DNA from: Hyphomicrobium sp. LHD-15
Lineage (GTDB): Bacteria > Pseudomonadota > Alphaproteobacteria > Rhizobiales > Hyphomicrobiaceae
DNA length: 64,000 nt
Assembly: GCF_031157355.1 (NCBI RefSeq)
Contig: NZ_JAVIFT010000002.1
Coordinates: 124,001-188,000, forward strand
Reading direction: 5' to 3'
Below are positions 1-8,022 of this stretch, one piece after another. The position numbers and the translations under genes were made by a program. Below the pieces are notes generated by a model. The model was not told where the DNA came from. It did not search any database and saw only the letters and a program-made list of their open reading frames with translations. Within the stretch, counting starts at the first letter, position 1; each line of letters starts with the position of its first letter.

Positions 1-251
1 AAACGCTCGAATACGATAACCTGATCGCGCAGGCTGCGGTGACGGTGGTCGGGGCCGAGAACCGCAAGGAAAGCCGCGGTGCACACGCACGCGAGGATTA
101 CCCGAACCGCGACGACGCGAACTGGATGCAGCATACGCTCGCGTTCGCCGACTACGCAAAGCAGTCCGTCAAGCTTGATTTCCGGCCGGTGCATACGCAC
201 ACGCTGACAAACGAGATCAAGTACATCGAGCCCAAGGCGCGCGTTTACTGA
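1..251 (+). CDS. sdhA: Succinate dehydrogenase flavoprotein subunit, C-terminal fragment
   Basis: This is the last 83 codons of the FAD-binding subunit of succinate dehydrogenase (complex II), which oxidises succinate to fumarate and passes electrons to the membrane quinone pool. The 5' part lies outside the window; the frame runs from base 3 to the TGA at 249-251. The C-terminal SdhA signature is clear: [20 protein letters not shown] (the conserved Arg/His-rich stretch), then a PVHT segment, and the family's usual end EPKARVY. No sdhB follows within the window, so if the iron-sulfur subunit is adjacent it must lie elsewhere. Identity is confident; catalytic residues cannot be checked in this fragment. 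Confidence 0.95.
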   Translation, partial: TLEYDNLIAQAAVTVVGAENRKESRGAHAREDYPNRDDANWMQHTLAFADYAKQSVKLDFRPVHTHTLTNEIKYIEPKARVY

Positions 252-311
252 GGCTCGCGCGAGCCGTTATTGCGGGCACACAAGACTTGCGGCACGCGTT
301 TCTGCGCCTCA

Positions 312-336
312 CCCTCTCCCTACTTGGGGGAGAGGG
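312..336. repeat. Hairpin, possible sdh terminator or REP-like element
   Basis: CCCTCTCCC at 312-320 pairs with GGGAGAGGG at 328-336 around a 7-base loop. It lies 60 bases after the sdhA stop and is followed by AAAA rather than a T-run. C/T-rich palindromes of this type are common dispersed intergenic elements in alphaproteobacteria. It may end the sdh transcript or simply be a repeat copy. The rest of the 252-475 gap shows no gene. Confidence 0.5.
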
Positions 337-475
337 AAAACGCCGCCCCGTTCTCGCCAGACTGGCGTGCTCAAAAGCCTTCGCGCACAGAAATTCAGCA
401 CTTGCCATAGGCCGGCCTCGCGTAAATGGTACGGCCTAACCGGCGGCGCATCGCCAAAACAGGGCACGCAGAGCA

Positions 476-1075
476 TTGGCTAAACCTCCCGTCCAAACAG
501 CGCCAGAAGACGTCGACTCGCGGATCGCGCCGGATCCGTTTGCCGCTGTCCTGCCCGCCATTGCCGCGCTCGGCACGATCGCCTCGATCGCCACCATCAA
601 TTGGGCCGCTCGGGAGCGGACGGCCGACAGGATGCGTCCCAAGCGCAAGGCGGTGACAGCGCTGCGCGAGCTCGAAACCTGCTGCCTTCACCTCACCGAG
701 ATCTTCCGCCGCTTTCAGCGCAATCCGAAGCTTTTCTCAGGCGAAGGCGCACAGGGAGCTTCGCCACTGAAGTTCGGCGTGCATGGGCCGCGCGTCTCTC
801 CGGATTCGGCGAAGCTCTACCAGCAGGCGATCAACGACGTGGCGTCGATGCTGGTGCTCGCCTCGCAGAGCGCTTTCGAGGTGATGTGCGCCATCGAGGA
901 TGGGACGGTGGAGGCGCCCGAGACTATCTTCTTCGGCTTCGGCGAATGCCAGGATCTGCTCAACAAGCTGATCCAGAACCGGGCGACGCTGAAGGCTTCG
1001 GTCGATACCGGCACAGACGTGGCCGAGCGGCTCACCTCGCTCGTGCGCGAACTCAAGAAATACCGGACCGACTAG
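476..1075 (+). CDS. Hypothetical membrane-anchored helical protein
   Basis: I do not recognise this 199-residue protein. It starts at a TTG with no strong ribosome binding site, so the start is uncertain. Residues about 22-46 (PFAAVLPAIAALGTIASIA) form one hydrophobic segment near the N-terminus. The remainder looks like a cytoplasmic, mostly helical domain with Leu and Gln/Glu/Lys-rich stretches, ending LVRELKKYRTD. Two cysteines sit together in LETCCLHL and another in AFEVMCAIED. It faces phoR tail to tail, with a small hairpin between them. Codon use matches the neighbours, which supports a real gene. Confidence 0.6.
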   Translation: MAKPPVQTAPEDVDSRIAPDPFAAVLPAIAALGTIASIATINWAARERTADRMRPKRKAVTALRELETCCLHLTEIFRRFQRNPKLFSGEGAQGASPLKFGVHGPRVSPDSAKLYQQAINDVASMLVLASQSAFEVMCAIEDGTVEAPETIFFGFGECQDLLNKLIQNRATLKASVDTGTDVAERLTSLVRELKKYRTD

Positions 1076-1096
1076 GGGTCGATGGGTGTCTGAATG

Positions 1097-1110
1097 CCGG
1101 CCTCCGCCGG
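1097..1110. terminator. Hairpin between convergent genes
   Basis: CCGGC and GCCGG pair around CTCC in the 67-base gap between the convergent hypothetical gene and phoR. The core with TATGAC after it resembles a dispersed CCGG-core repeat seen in rhizobial intergenic DNA. It could serve both strands, but neither side has a good T-tract. Confidence 0.35.
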
Positions 1111-1142
1111 TATGACGAAGCCCCGCGCAGCGATTGCCGAAA

Positions 1143-2510
1143 TCAAGTGCGGGCGCTGCCGAGTTCGTCGAACAGGATCGAGAACGTCGAGCCCTTGCCG
1201 ACCACGCTCGAAATCCGAAGCTCGCCGCGGTGGCGGATCACGATGTGCTTTACGATCGCAAGTCCCAAGCCGGTGCCGCCCTTATCGCGGCTGGCGGACG
1301 CGTTGGCGCGATAGAACCGCTCGGTCAGGCGCGGCAAATGCTCGGGCGCAATACCGGGACCATCGTCGGCAACCGCGACGAGCACACGCGGGGACGGCGG
1401 TGAGCCGTCGAGCACGCGCGAGACGGCGATCTCGACGCGCCCTCCTTCGCGACCATACTTGATGGCGTTGTGGACGAGGTTCTGCAGAACCTGCACGATC
1501 TCGTCGCGGTCGGCGCGAATACGCACCGGTCCGTCGCTTTTGGTGACGATGACTTTGACCTTCGACGCGGCCGCGAGCGGCTCGAGCGCCTGGGCCACGT
1601 AGGCCGCAACCTCGTTGAGATCGAGGATGCCCCGCGGCGGCAAGTGCACGCGCATTTCAACCCGGCTCAACGACAGGAGATCGTCGATGAGGCGCGTCAT
1701 GCGATTGGCCTGGCTCGACATGATGCCGAGGAAACGCGCGCGCGCCTCGGGATCATCACGGGCCGGGCCCTGCAACGTTTCGACAAAGCCGCGGAGAGAC
1801 GCCAGCGGCGTGCGCAGCTCATGGCTGGCGTTAGCGATGAAGTCTGCGCGCATCTGAGCGAGCTTGTCCTGCTCGCTCAAATCGCGGAACGAAATCAAAA
1901 GCAGCGGCAGGTTCCGCCGGCCTTCGCGCCCGCCGAGACGGGAAACGGTCGCGGAGATGCGCCGCTCGACGGGGACGCGCTCGAACAGATCGACGACGAC
2001 GGGCTCGTTCGAGAGCGCACCCCTCTCGGCCGCTTCGTTCAGCTCCGGGTTGCGCGAGACGTGGCTCAACGGTTGGCCGGGACGGACCTTCGGGAAAAGC
2101 TCCTGGAACAGCGCGTTGAAATGCATGACATTCAAATTCTGGTCGAGTGCGACAACCGCATCGGGTATGGCATCGAGAAGCGGCCGCCAGCTCGCCGCAG
2201 CCTCCTTGTCGAGGTTGCCGGGACCGGTGAAGCGCCCTTGGGACTTCGACGACGTGAAATCATCATCGCTCTCGGAATCGGACGGCTCCTGCCCCATGAT
2301 GACCATCGCCATCGCGACAAGCGCCACGGACGCAAGCGTCCAAGACAACCCGCCGAACACGGCCAGGGCCCAAAAGATCAGTGCCACCAGCACAAGAGGA
2401 CGCGCGCGGCGACGCAGGCGGTGCAACACCGCGCGTGCCTCCGCGCCGACTTGGGTAAGCCCATATCTCACTGCTGACAAAGATCGGGCCAGCATCCGGG
2501 TATCCGTCAT
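1143..2510 (-). CDS. phoR: Sensor histidine kinase, PhoR type
   Basis: Two-component sensor kinase of the PhoR group, which in this class phosphorylates PhoB under phosphate limitation. From the ATG at 2510 it has 455 residues; a GTG at 2555 would add 15. Two hydrophobic segments lie at about 37-72. They are followed by an acidic linker, a PAS domain (LLDAIPDAVVALDQNLNVMH), a HisKA domain with the phospho-accepting His in ASHELRTP (about H230) and an HATPase_c domain with N box (QNLVHNAIKYG), G1 box (DDGPGIAPEHL) and G2 box (GGTGLGLAIVKH). There is no large periplasmic loop, as usual for PhoR. No response regulator or pst genes are in the window, so the assignment to phosphate rests on architecture and the divergent ppk2. 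Confidence 0.85.
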   Translation of the reverse strand: MTDTRMLARSLSAVRYGLTQVGAEARAVLHRLRRRARPLVLVALIFWALAVFGGLSWTLASVALVAMAMVIMGQEPSDSESDDDFTSSKSQGRFTGPGNLDKEAAASWRPLLDAIPDAVVALDQNLNVMHFNALFQELFPKVRPGQPLSHVSRNPELNEAAERGALSNEPVVVDLFERVPVERRISATVSRLGGREGRRNLPLLLISFRDLSEQDKLAQMRADFIANASHELRTPLASLRGFVETLQGPARDDPEARARFLGIMSSQANRMTRLIDDLLSLSRVEMRVHLPPRGILDLNEVAAYVAQALEPLAAASKVKVIVTKSDGPVRIRADRDEIVQVLQNLVHNAIKYGREGGRVEIAVSRVLDGSPPSPRVLVAVADDGPGIAPEHLPRLTERFYRANASASRDKGGTGLGLAIVKHIVIRHRGELRISSVVGKGSTFSILFDELGSART

Positions 2511-2706
2511 AGGATCCCATAATGCCTCGATCCGCGTCGTGCTCTCAACCCTCACGGCGCACCGCGCATGCTGGTTCGATCGGCATGGTTGTCAAAATGG
2601 GGGCTCCTCAGGGTCGGCGATCCTCAACTCGCCCGCCTGATAAACAACACTTGTGTGACAGTTCATCCGGGCCCCAAGACCCGAAACCACAACGCAAAGG
2701 CGAAAC

Positions 2707-3609
2707 ATGGCTAAAGGGAAAAACGGAAAGAGCGAAAAAGCCGCTCAGAAGGCCGGCCCCGGCACGGGGTTCGATCTCGACGACCCCACGTTTCCCGCCG
2801 AACTCGAGGAGCGTGCGCTGAAATCGGGCGGCTATCCCTACGACGACAAGCTGAAGCGCAAGGTCTACGAGGAGCAGCTGCAGGTGCTGCAACTCGAGCT
2901 CATCAAGTTGCAGGCTCATATCGAACAGGCCGGGGAGCGGCTGGTCGTCGTATTCGAAGGCCGGGATACCTCCGGTAAGGGCGGCTGCATCGCGCGAATT
3001 CTCGAGCGCATCAATCCACGCCACTCGCGTTCGGTGGCGCTTTCGAAGCCTACCGACGCCGAGCGCGGCCAGTGGTATTTTCAGCGTTACATCAGCCACT
3101 TGCCAACCAAGGGCGACATCGTTCTGTTCGACCGCTCGTGGTACAATCGGGCTGGTGTCGAGAGGGTGATGGGGTTCTGCAGCGAGGACGAGGTGGCGCG
3201 CTTTCTGCGCGACGCGCCGGAGTTCGAGGCGCTGCTCGTGCGCGACAACATCCGCTTCTTCAAGATCTACCTGACGGTGGGGCGTGAAATGCAGCTCAAG
3301 CGCTTCCATGAGCGTCGGCACGATCCCTTCAAACAGTGGAAGGTCACCGAGATCGACATCGCGGCCATCGGCAAATACGACGACTACTCGCGCGCAGAAG
3401 CAGACATGCTGCGATTCACGCATACCGCCGTCAGCCCGTGGACCGTGATCAACGCCAACGACCAGCGGCGCGCCCGGCTGGAAGCCATGCGGGTGATCCT
3501 CGGCGCCCTCGACTACGAGGGCAAGGATCGCGCGGCGATCGGCGAACCCGATCCCAAAATCACGCAGACAGGCGCGGATTACCTCGCCGCGCTCAACGGC
3601 AAGTCCTGA
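2707..3609 (+). CDS. ppk2: Polyphosphate kinase 2, class I
   Basis: Single-domain PPK2, which transfers phosphate between polyphosphate and nucleoside diphosphates, usually making ATP or GTP from the polymer. The 300-residue length is typical. The Walker A loop is at about 84-93 (EGRDTSGKGG), Walker B at 141-147 (FDRSWYN), and the lid-type segment KRFHERRHDPFKQWK follows. The first 30 residues are a Lys/Gly-rich tail. An AAAGGCGAAAC stretch upstream provides a weak ribosome binding site. It is divergent from phoR over about 200 bases, so phosphate control of both is plausible but unproven. Substrate preference cannot be read from sequence alone. Confidence 0.93.
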   Translation: MAKGKNGKSEKAAQKAGPGTGFDLDDPTFPAELEERALKSGGYPYDDKLKRKVYEEQLQVLQLELIKLQAHIEQAGERLVVVFEGRDTSGKGGCIARILERINPRHSRSVALSKPTDAERGQWYFQRYISHLPTKGDIVLFDRSWYNRAGVERVMGFCSEDEVARFLRDAPEFEALLVRDNIRFFKIYLTVGREMQLKRFHERRHDPFKQWKVTEIDIAAIGKYDDYSRAEADMLRFTHTAVSPWTVINANDQRRARLEAMRVILGALDYEGKDRAAIGEPDPKITQTGADYLAALNGKS

Positions 3610-3620
3610 ACATCCAGGGG

Positions 3621-3646
3621 TCCTGCGCCGGAGATCCGACGCAGGA
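3621..3646. terminator. Hairpin after ppk2
   Basis: TCCTGCG at 3621-3627 pairs with CGCAGGA at 3640-3646, starting 12 bases after the ppk2 stop. There is no T-tract, so it may be an RNA-stabilising stem or a Rho-assisted end. Confidence 0.4.
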
Positions 3647-3670
3647 TCCACTCTGGATTCACGTGAAAAC

Positions 3671-3688
3671 CTGCCGTCTTTACGGCAG
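3671..3688 (-). terminator. Terminator of the small membrane protein gene
   Basis: CTGCCGT and ACGGCAG pair around CTTT. The stop codon of the leftward gene lies in the hairpin. Read on the minus strand, the stem is followed by GTTTTC, consistent with an intrinsic terminator. Confidence 0.55.
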
Positions 3689-4123
3689 TCGGCAGCCCGA
3701 CGTCAGGAAGCCGTACAACCAAGCCGTCACCGCGCCAAAGCCGATGGCCGGCAAAGCAATCTGGCGGATCTGTTCGATGTCGTTGCCGTAGAATGGCTGC
3801 TGGCCGTTGAGGAGCGGAACGATGAGAAGCCCGCCCAGGATCGCCGGTCCGAACAGGCCCAGAATCGCGCCGCGCACCGTCATCGAGCCTTCCGGCACGC
3901 CGCCCAGGATGATTGCGAAAATCGCACCCCAAAGACCACCCCAGGCCGCGTCGACGGCAATCTGCGGCAGGCCGCTGTAAGCCGACGGCTCCATCGACCA
4001 CGGAATGCGCGTCGTAAGTCCCGAATTGTTGAGCCAAAGAACGATCAGCTCGTGCACGGTGACGACGGCAATCGCGCCGGCAATGATACCAAGCACCAGA
4101 GTTTTGACCGAAGTTCCCTTCAT
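3680..4123 (-). CDS. Hypothetical inner-membrane protein with four predicted segments
   Basis: A 147-residue hydrophobic protein. I chose the ATG at 4123 because GGGGAG lies 8 bases before it; a longer reading of 7 residues has no such site. Four membrane segments can be traced: LVLGIIAGAIAVVTVHELIV, AAWGGLWGAIFAIILGG, GAILGLFGPAILGGLLIVP and ALPAIGFGAVTAWLYGF. The loop WSMEPSAYSGLPQ is polar. The layout resembles small YagU/DUF-type integral proteins, but I assign no function. It stands alone, in a transcription unit ended by the hairpin at 3671-3688. Confidence 0.7.
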   Translation of the reverse strand: MKGTSVKTLVLGIIAGAIAVVTVHELIVLWLNNSGLTTRIPWSMEPSAYSGLPQIAVDAAWGGLWGAIFAIILGGVPEGSMTVRGAILGLFGPAILGGLLIVPLLNGQQPFYGNDIEQIRQIALPAIGFGAVTAWLYGFLTSGCRLP

Positions 4124-4307
4124 GGTGTTGCTCCCCTTTCCCAATTTTGTGGGTTTTCCGCCCGTTTTTTAGTCAGTATTGATCGGAACGAGGGGGTTGC
4201 CAAGGATTTCGCGCGCTTCACTCCTCTATCCTTCTGCGAGCTGTTGTCTAGTTATTCAACTTTTGGTTGCATAACGGATAGCGGTATTGGAATGCCGTGG
4301 AGGGGGG

Positions 4308-5468
4308 ATGCCGTATATCCGTGTCGAAAGACTGCCGGTGCAGGTGCTCGGGCTCGGGCTTCTCGGCTTCGACCATCTGCAAATCGTCTTCCGGAGCGAT
4401 TTCGGGACCGGCAGCACGACCCGCCAGGACGACTGGTTCGTGATCGAGGGAATTCGCGAGCCGAGCGAGATGGGCACCCGACTGGCGGTGGAAGGCTGGC
4501 ACGGTGGCACGACGCTGTCAGATGCCAACGGCGGCCTGATGGGGCAAGCCCTCACCGCCCGGATCGGCGCTGCGGAGAGCCGAGGCGACCGGGACATCGC
4601 GGACGGAGGCGAGGCGGTGATGCTTTGGGCGACGCTCGCTTCCTATGCAGCCGACATCGAGGCGCAGAAGTTTCCGTACATTGCCGCCGCACTTCCCGGA
4701 TCGACGTTGCCCACGCTCAATTCGTCGTCGCTCGTGGCGTCGCTGTTGCATCACGCGGGCGTCGACATCGATGCGGCAATGCCCTCCGGCTTGCGCTTCT
4801 CGCCGGGCACCACAACACTGCTAGGCACGTCGCAGGACGACGATCTCCGCACGGGTAATGGCTTCGTCTCGCTTCTCGCAGGGGATGGCGACGACGTGCT
4901 TTCCGGCAGCGACAATCGCATTGAAAAGCTCTACGGCGGGCGCGGCAACGACACCTTTCGGTGGTCGGGTGGGGACAATATTCTACACGGCGGGCAGCCA
5001 GGACTCGCCTACGCCGACGACGGTATTGATACGGTCGACTACACCGGCGCGGGAGCGATCGCGATCGAAGCGCTGCCAGCCGGCGAGCCCCACGTACATG
5101 CTGACTTCATCGTCACCCATCGTTTCGGGCGGGATCGCCTGTTCTCGATCGAGGAAATCATCTGGGACGCAACCAGCGATCGCGTGGTTTTGGGTGAGGG
5201 CGTCGGCCTTGCGTCGCCGCCCCGCGTCAACTCCCGGAGCGGAGATGCGGCAGAGCGCGGCGGCGAGCAGGCGGGTGGCCTCGAGATTTTGTCCGATCCG
5301 GTTCTCGAGCAACACGACGCGGTGCAGGGTTATGAAAACGCGGAGGATGCATTCGCCCTCGACATGATCGACGCGGCGCTGCTTTCACTCGATCCGCTCG
5401 ACGATCCGCTTTCGGCTTTCGACGGCGCGCTTCTGTTTACAGTTCCGGAGCTGCATACTGCCGGGTAG
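4308..5468 (+). CDS. RTX-like calcium-binding repeat protein
   Basis: A 386-residue protein with no ordinary N-terminal signal peptide. GGAGGGGGG lies directly before the ATG. Residues about 1-165 form an unrecognised globular domain that contains LPTLNSSSLVASLLHHAG, which faintly recalls NlpC-like catalytic segments (weak). It is followed by a short run of RTX nonapeptide-type motifs at about 180-215: LLGTSQDDDLRTG, AGDGDDVLSGS and YGGRGNDTF. Such repeats bind calcium and usually mark type I secretion substrates. The C-terminal 100 residues are acidic (DPLDDPLSAFDGALLF), compatible with a type I signal. No TolC/HlyB/HlyD secretion genes are adjacent. Function unknown. Confidence 0.75.
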   Translation: MPYIRVERLPVQVLGLGLLGFDHLQIVFRSDFGTGSTTRQDDWFVIEGIREPSEMGTRLAVEGWHGGTTLSDANGGLMGQALTARIGAAESRGDRDIADGGEAVMLWATLASYAADIEAQKFPYIAAALPGSTLPTLNSSSLVASLLHHAGVDIDAAMPSGLRFSPGTTTLLGTSQDDDLRTGNGFVSLLAGDGDDVLSGSDNRIEKLYGGRGNDTFRWSGGDNILHGGQPGLAYADDGIDTVDYTGAGAIAIEALPAGEPHVHADFIVTHRFGRDRLFSIEEIIWDATSDRVVLGEGVGLASPPRVNSRSGDAAERGGEQAGGLEILSDPVLEQHDAVQGYENAEDAFALDMIDAALLSLDPLDDPLSAFDGALLFTVPELHTAG

Positions 5469-5525
5469 TGCGGGATTTCTTCTGCGATGAGACCAAGGCG
5501 TCATGCTTCAGAGACAGCTCCCCCG

Positions 5526-6398
5526 ATGACGCGCCTGCGATGCGCGCTGTTTTTTCTTGTTGTGTGCCTGGGCCTGTCATCGACGGCAGCGGATGCGTCC
5601 GAGACCTGCGCGCCGGAAAGCGGAAACGCCTATGAAGTGGTTCGCGTGCTCGATAGCGAGACGCTGCTTCTCGACAGTGGACGCGAGGTTCGCCTGATCG
5701 GCGCGCTGGCACCCAAACCCGACACGCTGCTCACCGCGGCCGAGGACTGGCCGCCTGCGCGCGAAGCGGCTCAGGCGCTCGAAGCTCTCGTGCTCCATCG
5801 CACGGTTTCATTGCGCTACGACGGGCGGCGGCGCGACCGCTATGGACGCGAGCTTGCCCAGCTCTATGTCGCGGGTCCGAACGGGACGGAGTGGGTGCAG
5901 CGGGCGCTCGTCAGTGCCGGTCACGCACGCGCCTATGCGCTGGCGGGAAACACGTCGTGCCTCAAGGAGCTGGTTGCGGCCGAGGCAGACGCGCGAGTTG
6001 CGCGTCGTGGGATTTGGAGCCGGGAGAGCTTTCGCGTGCGCGAGGCCGCGGACCCGAAAGCGTTGTTGCAGCTCACCGGCCGGTTCGTTCTCGTCGAAGG
6101 ACGCGTTACGAGCGTCGCACGCGTGCAGAAGACCACGTACCTCAATTTCGGGACCGACTGGCGCAGCGACTTCACGGCCAGCATTGCGAATACGATCGCC
6201 GATCGCGGCAAAGGCGGCGCGGTGCAGCTCAGCGCACTTGCCGGGCAGGAGATCCGCGTGCGCGGATGGATCGAACGGCGCAACGGTCCGATGATCGTGC
6301 TCACGTCCCTCGACGAGATCGAGGTGATCGGACCTCGTGCCGAGGTGCCCAGCGTTTCCAACTCCTCGTCGCAGCCGGATACGAAAACGCCCCGCTGA
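5526..6398 (+). CDS. Exported thermonuclease-fold protein with altered active site
   Basis: A 290-residue protein that starts at the ATG at 5526, giving an N-terminal signal peptide (RLRCALFFLVVCLGLSSTAADA). A staphylococcal nuclease-like domain spans about 35-155, with the family landmarks VRLIG, DRYGRELAQLYV and ARRGIWS. In the usual alignment the catalytic Asp/Glu that follow the RL(L/I) strand (D40 and E43 of the S. aureus enzyme) are replaced, because the segment here reads VRLIGALAPKP; the second Arg is kept (RYGR). The protein may therefore be inactive or use other chemistry. A second beta-rich region at about 165-270 (GRFVLVEGRVTSVARV ... EIRVRGWIE) looks like an OB fold. It is probably periplasmic. 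The gene ends in a strong terminator. Confidence 0.8.
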   Translation: MTRLRCALFFLVVCLGLSSTAADASETCAPESGNAYEVVRVLDSETLLLDSGREVRLIGALAPKPDTLLTAAEDWPPAREAAQALEALVLHRTVSLRYDGRRRDRYGRELAQLYVAGPNGTEWVQRALVSAGHARAYALAGNTSCLKELVAAEADARVARRGIWSRESFRVREAADPKALLQLTGRFVLVEGRVTSVARVQKTTYLNFGTDWRSDFTASIANTIADRGKGGAVQLSALAGQEIRVRGWIERRNGPMIVLTSLDEIEVIGPRAEVPSVSNSSSQPDTKTPR

Positions 6399-6425
6399 AG
6401 GTCAGCGGGGCGTTGAGATTTTTCG
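6386..6425 (+). terminator. Rho-independent terminator
   Basis: AACGCCCCGCTGA (6386-6398) pairs perfectly with TCAGCGGGGCGTT (6402-6414) around AGG and is followed by GAGATTTTT. The stop codon of the nuclease-fold gene lies inside the stem. It may also work for the convergent carD gene. Confidence 0.85.
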
Positions 6426-6446
6426 AGGGTTCGAACGCCCAATCGC

Positions 6447-7523
6447 TTAGGCGGCCTTCACCTCGGCGTCGGCGCCTTCGGCCAGGCGGCGGCCACGCGC
6501 GCTCTTCGAGAGCACGTCGGTGATGCGCTGAACGGCGCCACGCTCGTCGAGCTTTTCGACGGCCGCGATCTCGCGAGCCATACGATCGAGCGCGTCCTCG
6601 TAGAGCTGACGCTCGGAGTAGGACTGCTCGGGCTGAGCCTCGGAGCGATAAAGATCGCGCACGACCTCGGCGATGGAAATCAGATCACCGGAGTTGATCT
6701 TGGCGACGTACTCCTGCGCGCGGCGGCTCCACATGGTGCGCTTCACGCGGGCGCGGCCCTTCAGCGTCTCCATGGCCTTCTTGACGATGGCGTCATCGGC
6801 GAGCTTGCGCATGCCGACGCTCTCGAGCTTGCCGGTGGGAACGCGCAGCGTCAGCTTCTCCTTGTCGAAGGTGATGACGAAGAGCTCGAGCGACATGCCG
6901 GCGATTTCCTGCTCCTCGATGCCGACGATGCGGCCGACGCCGTGAGCGGGGTAAACGATGAACTCGTTGGTCTTGAAGCCGTGGCGCTGGCTAACCGACT
7001 TCTTCTGGGCCGCAAGGATCTGCTGAGCAGCGGCAGCCTTCTGGGCGATGTCCTTAGGCGAGACGGGGGGCTGAACCGGAGCGGTGAGCTTCTGGCCACC
7101 AGTCTTGGCGAGCGCGGCAGCGGCGCGGGCCGGCGTGACAGCAGCCTGAACCGGGCGAGCGGCGACAGCGGCCGGAGCGGCAGCCTTGGCAGCCACGACA
7201 CCCTTGGCCGGAGCCGGTGCGGGAGCAGCCTGAGACGGAGCGACGGCTGCAGCCTTCAATGCGGGTTTCTTACCTGCGTTGGCTGCGACTGCCGCTTTCT
7301 TCATCTCGGGTCCTTTCACAATCGTTTTCGTTACAGGGGACTTGGTGACAGCAGTCTTGACAGCGGCCGGCTTCTTGGCATGAGTTGACGCAGCAGCGTT
7401 CGCGGACTTCTTCGCGCCAGCTTTGACGGTAGCGGACTTGGTCTGGGAGGGCCGAGCAGCGGTCTTGGACACAGAAGGCTTGGATGTCCGAGCCTTCGCG
7501 TGTGCTTTGTTCTTCTGAGCCAT
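6447..7523 (-). CDS. carD: CarD/CdnL-family RNA polymerase-binding regulator with histone-like tail
   Basis: CarD/CdnL proteins bind the beta subunit of RNA polymerase and stabilise open complexes, notably at rRNA and other growth promoters. The conserved module is at about 183-345: an RNAP-interacting Tudor-like part (NEFIVYPAHGVGRIVGIEEQ) and a helical DNA-binding part (WSRRAQEYVAKINSGD). The first 180 residues are an unusually long Lys/Ala/Pro tail (KKPAAVKTAVTKSPVTK-like) resembling histone H1 or AlgP; typical CdnL proteins are about 165-200 residues. An internal ATG at 7304 (residue 74) is preceded at 6 bases by AAAGGA, so a 285-residue form may also be made. It is downstream of fdxA in a conserved order, but a hairpin separates the two. 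Confidence 0.9.
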   Translation of the reverse strand: MAQKNKAHAKARTSKPSVSKTAARPSQTKSATVKAGAKKSANAAASTHAKKPAAVKTAVTKSPVTKTIVKGPEMKKAAVAANAGKKPALKAAAVAPSQAAPAPAPAKGVVAAKAAAPAAVAARPVQAAVTPARAAAALAKTGGQKLTAPVQPPVSPKDIAQKAAAAQQILAAQKKSVSQRHGFKTNEFIVYPAHGVGRIVGIEEQEIAGMSLELFVITFDKEKLTLRVPTGKLESVGMRKLADDAIVKKAMETLKGRARVKRTMWSRRAQEYVAKINSGDLISIAEVVRDLYRSEAQPEQSYSERQLYEDALDRMAREIAAVEKLDERGAVQRITDVLSKSARGRRLAEGADAEVKAA

Positions 7524-8022
7524 AGGCTTCGTCTCACTCTCTCGTAATCACAATCCTCGGCCCCGGGTGGGTCGAGGTATAACTCTCGCAGTGGGCCTTT
7601 CGGACTCGCTGGCCGGGGGCGTAGGCCAGTTTGTCGCGTAGTCACACACAATCCCGGCCCGCCGGCACGTCACCTTTGCCGCCGCTCCAGGACCTCCCCA
7701 CAATGTCGGGTTGCCAAACCGATATAGCTACCCCGTCTCCTGTTTTCGGACCTTAAGTCACAGTAATCAGGAGCCTTTCGACGACATGTGCGCAACAATC
7801 CATCACGAAGAGCGTACGCTTCCGTGACAAGTGCTGCGTTGAGCCGTTTATGTTCCTGTTCGGTTCTGTTTTGTCCGAGGATATACTTGTAACACAAATT
7901 TCACGAAAATTGAAGCGCGATAAGGAATATAGGTGATCCCGGGCTTAAAGAACTTGCTTAAGTTTCCAAATTGGTGCAACGCACGCGTTTGCACGCCAAC
8001 CTGAACTGACACAGTCTAAGGG
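7524..8022. other. Gap between carD and fdxA
   Basis: About 500 bases with no convincing gene. A minus-strand frame at 7670-7897 has atypical composition and no family features. The stretch 7860-7970 is AT-richer than its surroundings and probably holds the carD promoter; I cannot pick -35/-10 boxes with confidence. A terminator-like hairpin lies at 7971-7999. Confidence 0.5.
7971..7999 (-). terminator. Terminator after fdxA
   Basis: TTGGTGCAA at 7971-7979 pairs, with one extra base, with TTGCACGCCAA at 7989-7999. Read on the minus strand, the stem is followed by a short TTT. It lies 24 bases after the fdxA stop and suggests carD is at least partly transcribed separately. Confidence 0.5.

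Noticed and set aside
2640-2690. A possible Pho box (CTGTCAC on the minus strand) between phoR and ppk2
   Set aside because: Only one half-site resembles the consensus; the second half matches poorly, so I do not list it.
7670-7897. A 75-codon frame on the minus strand between carD and fdxA
   Set aside because: Composition is unlike neighbouring genes, there is no ribosome binding site, and the product shows no domain or signal.
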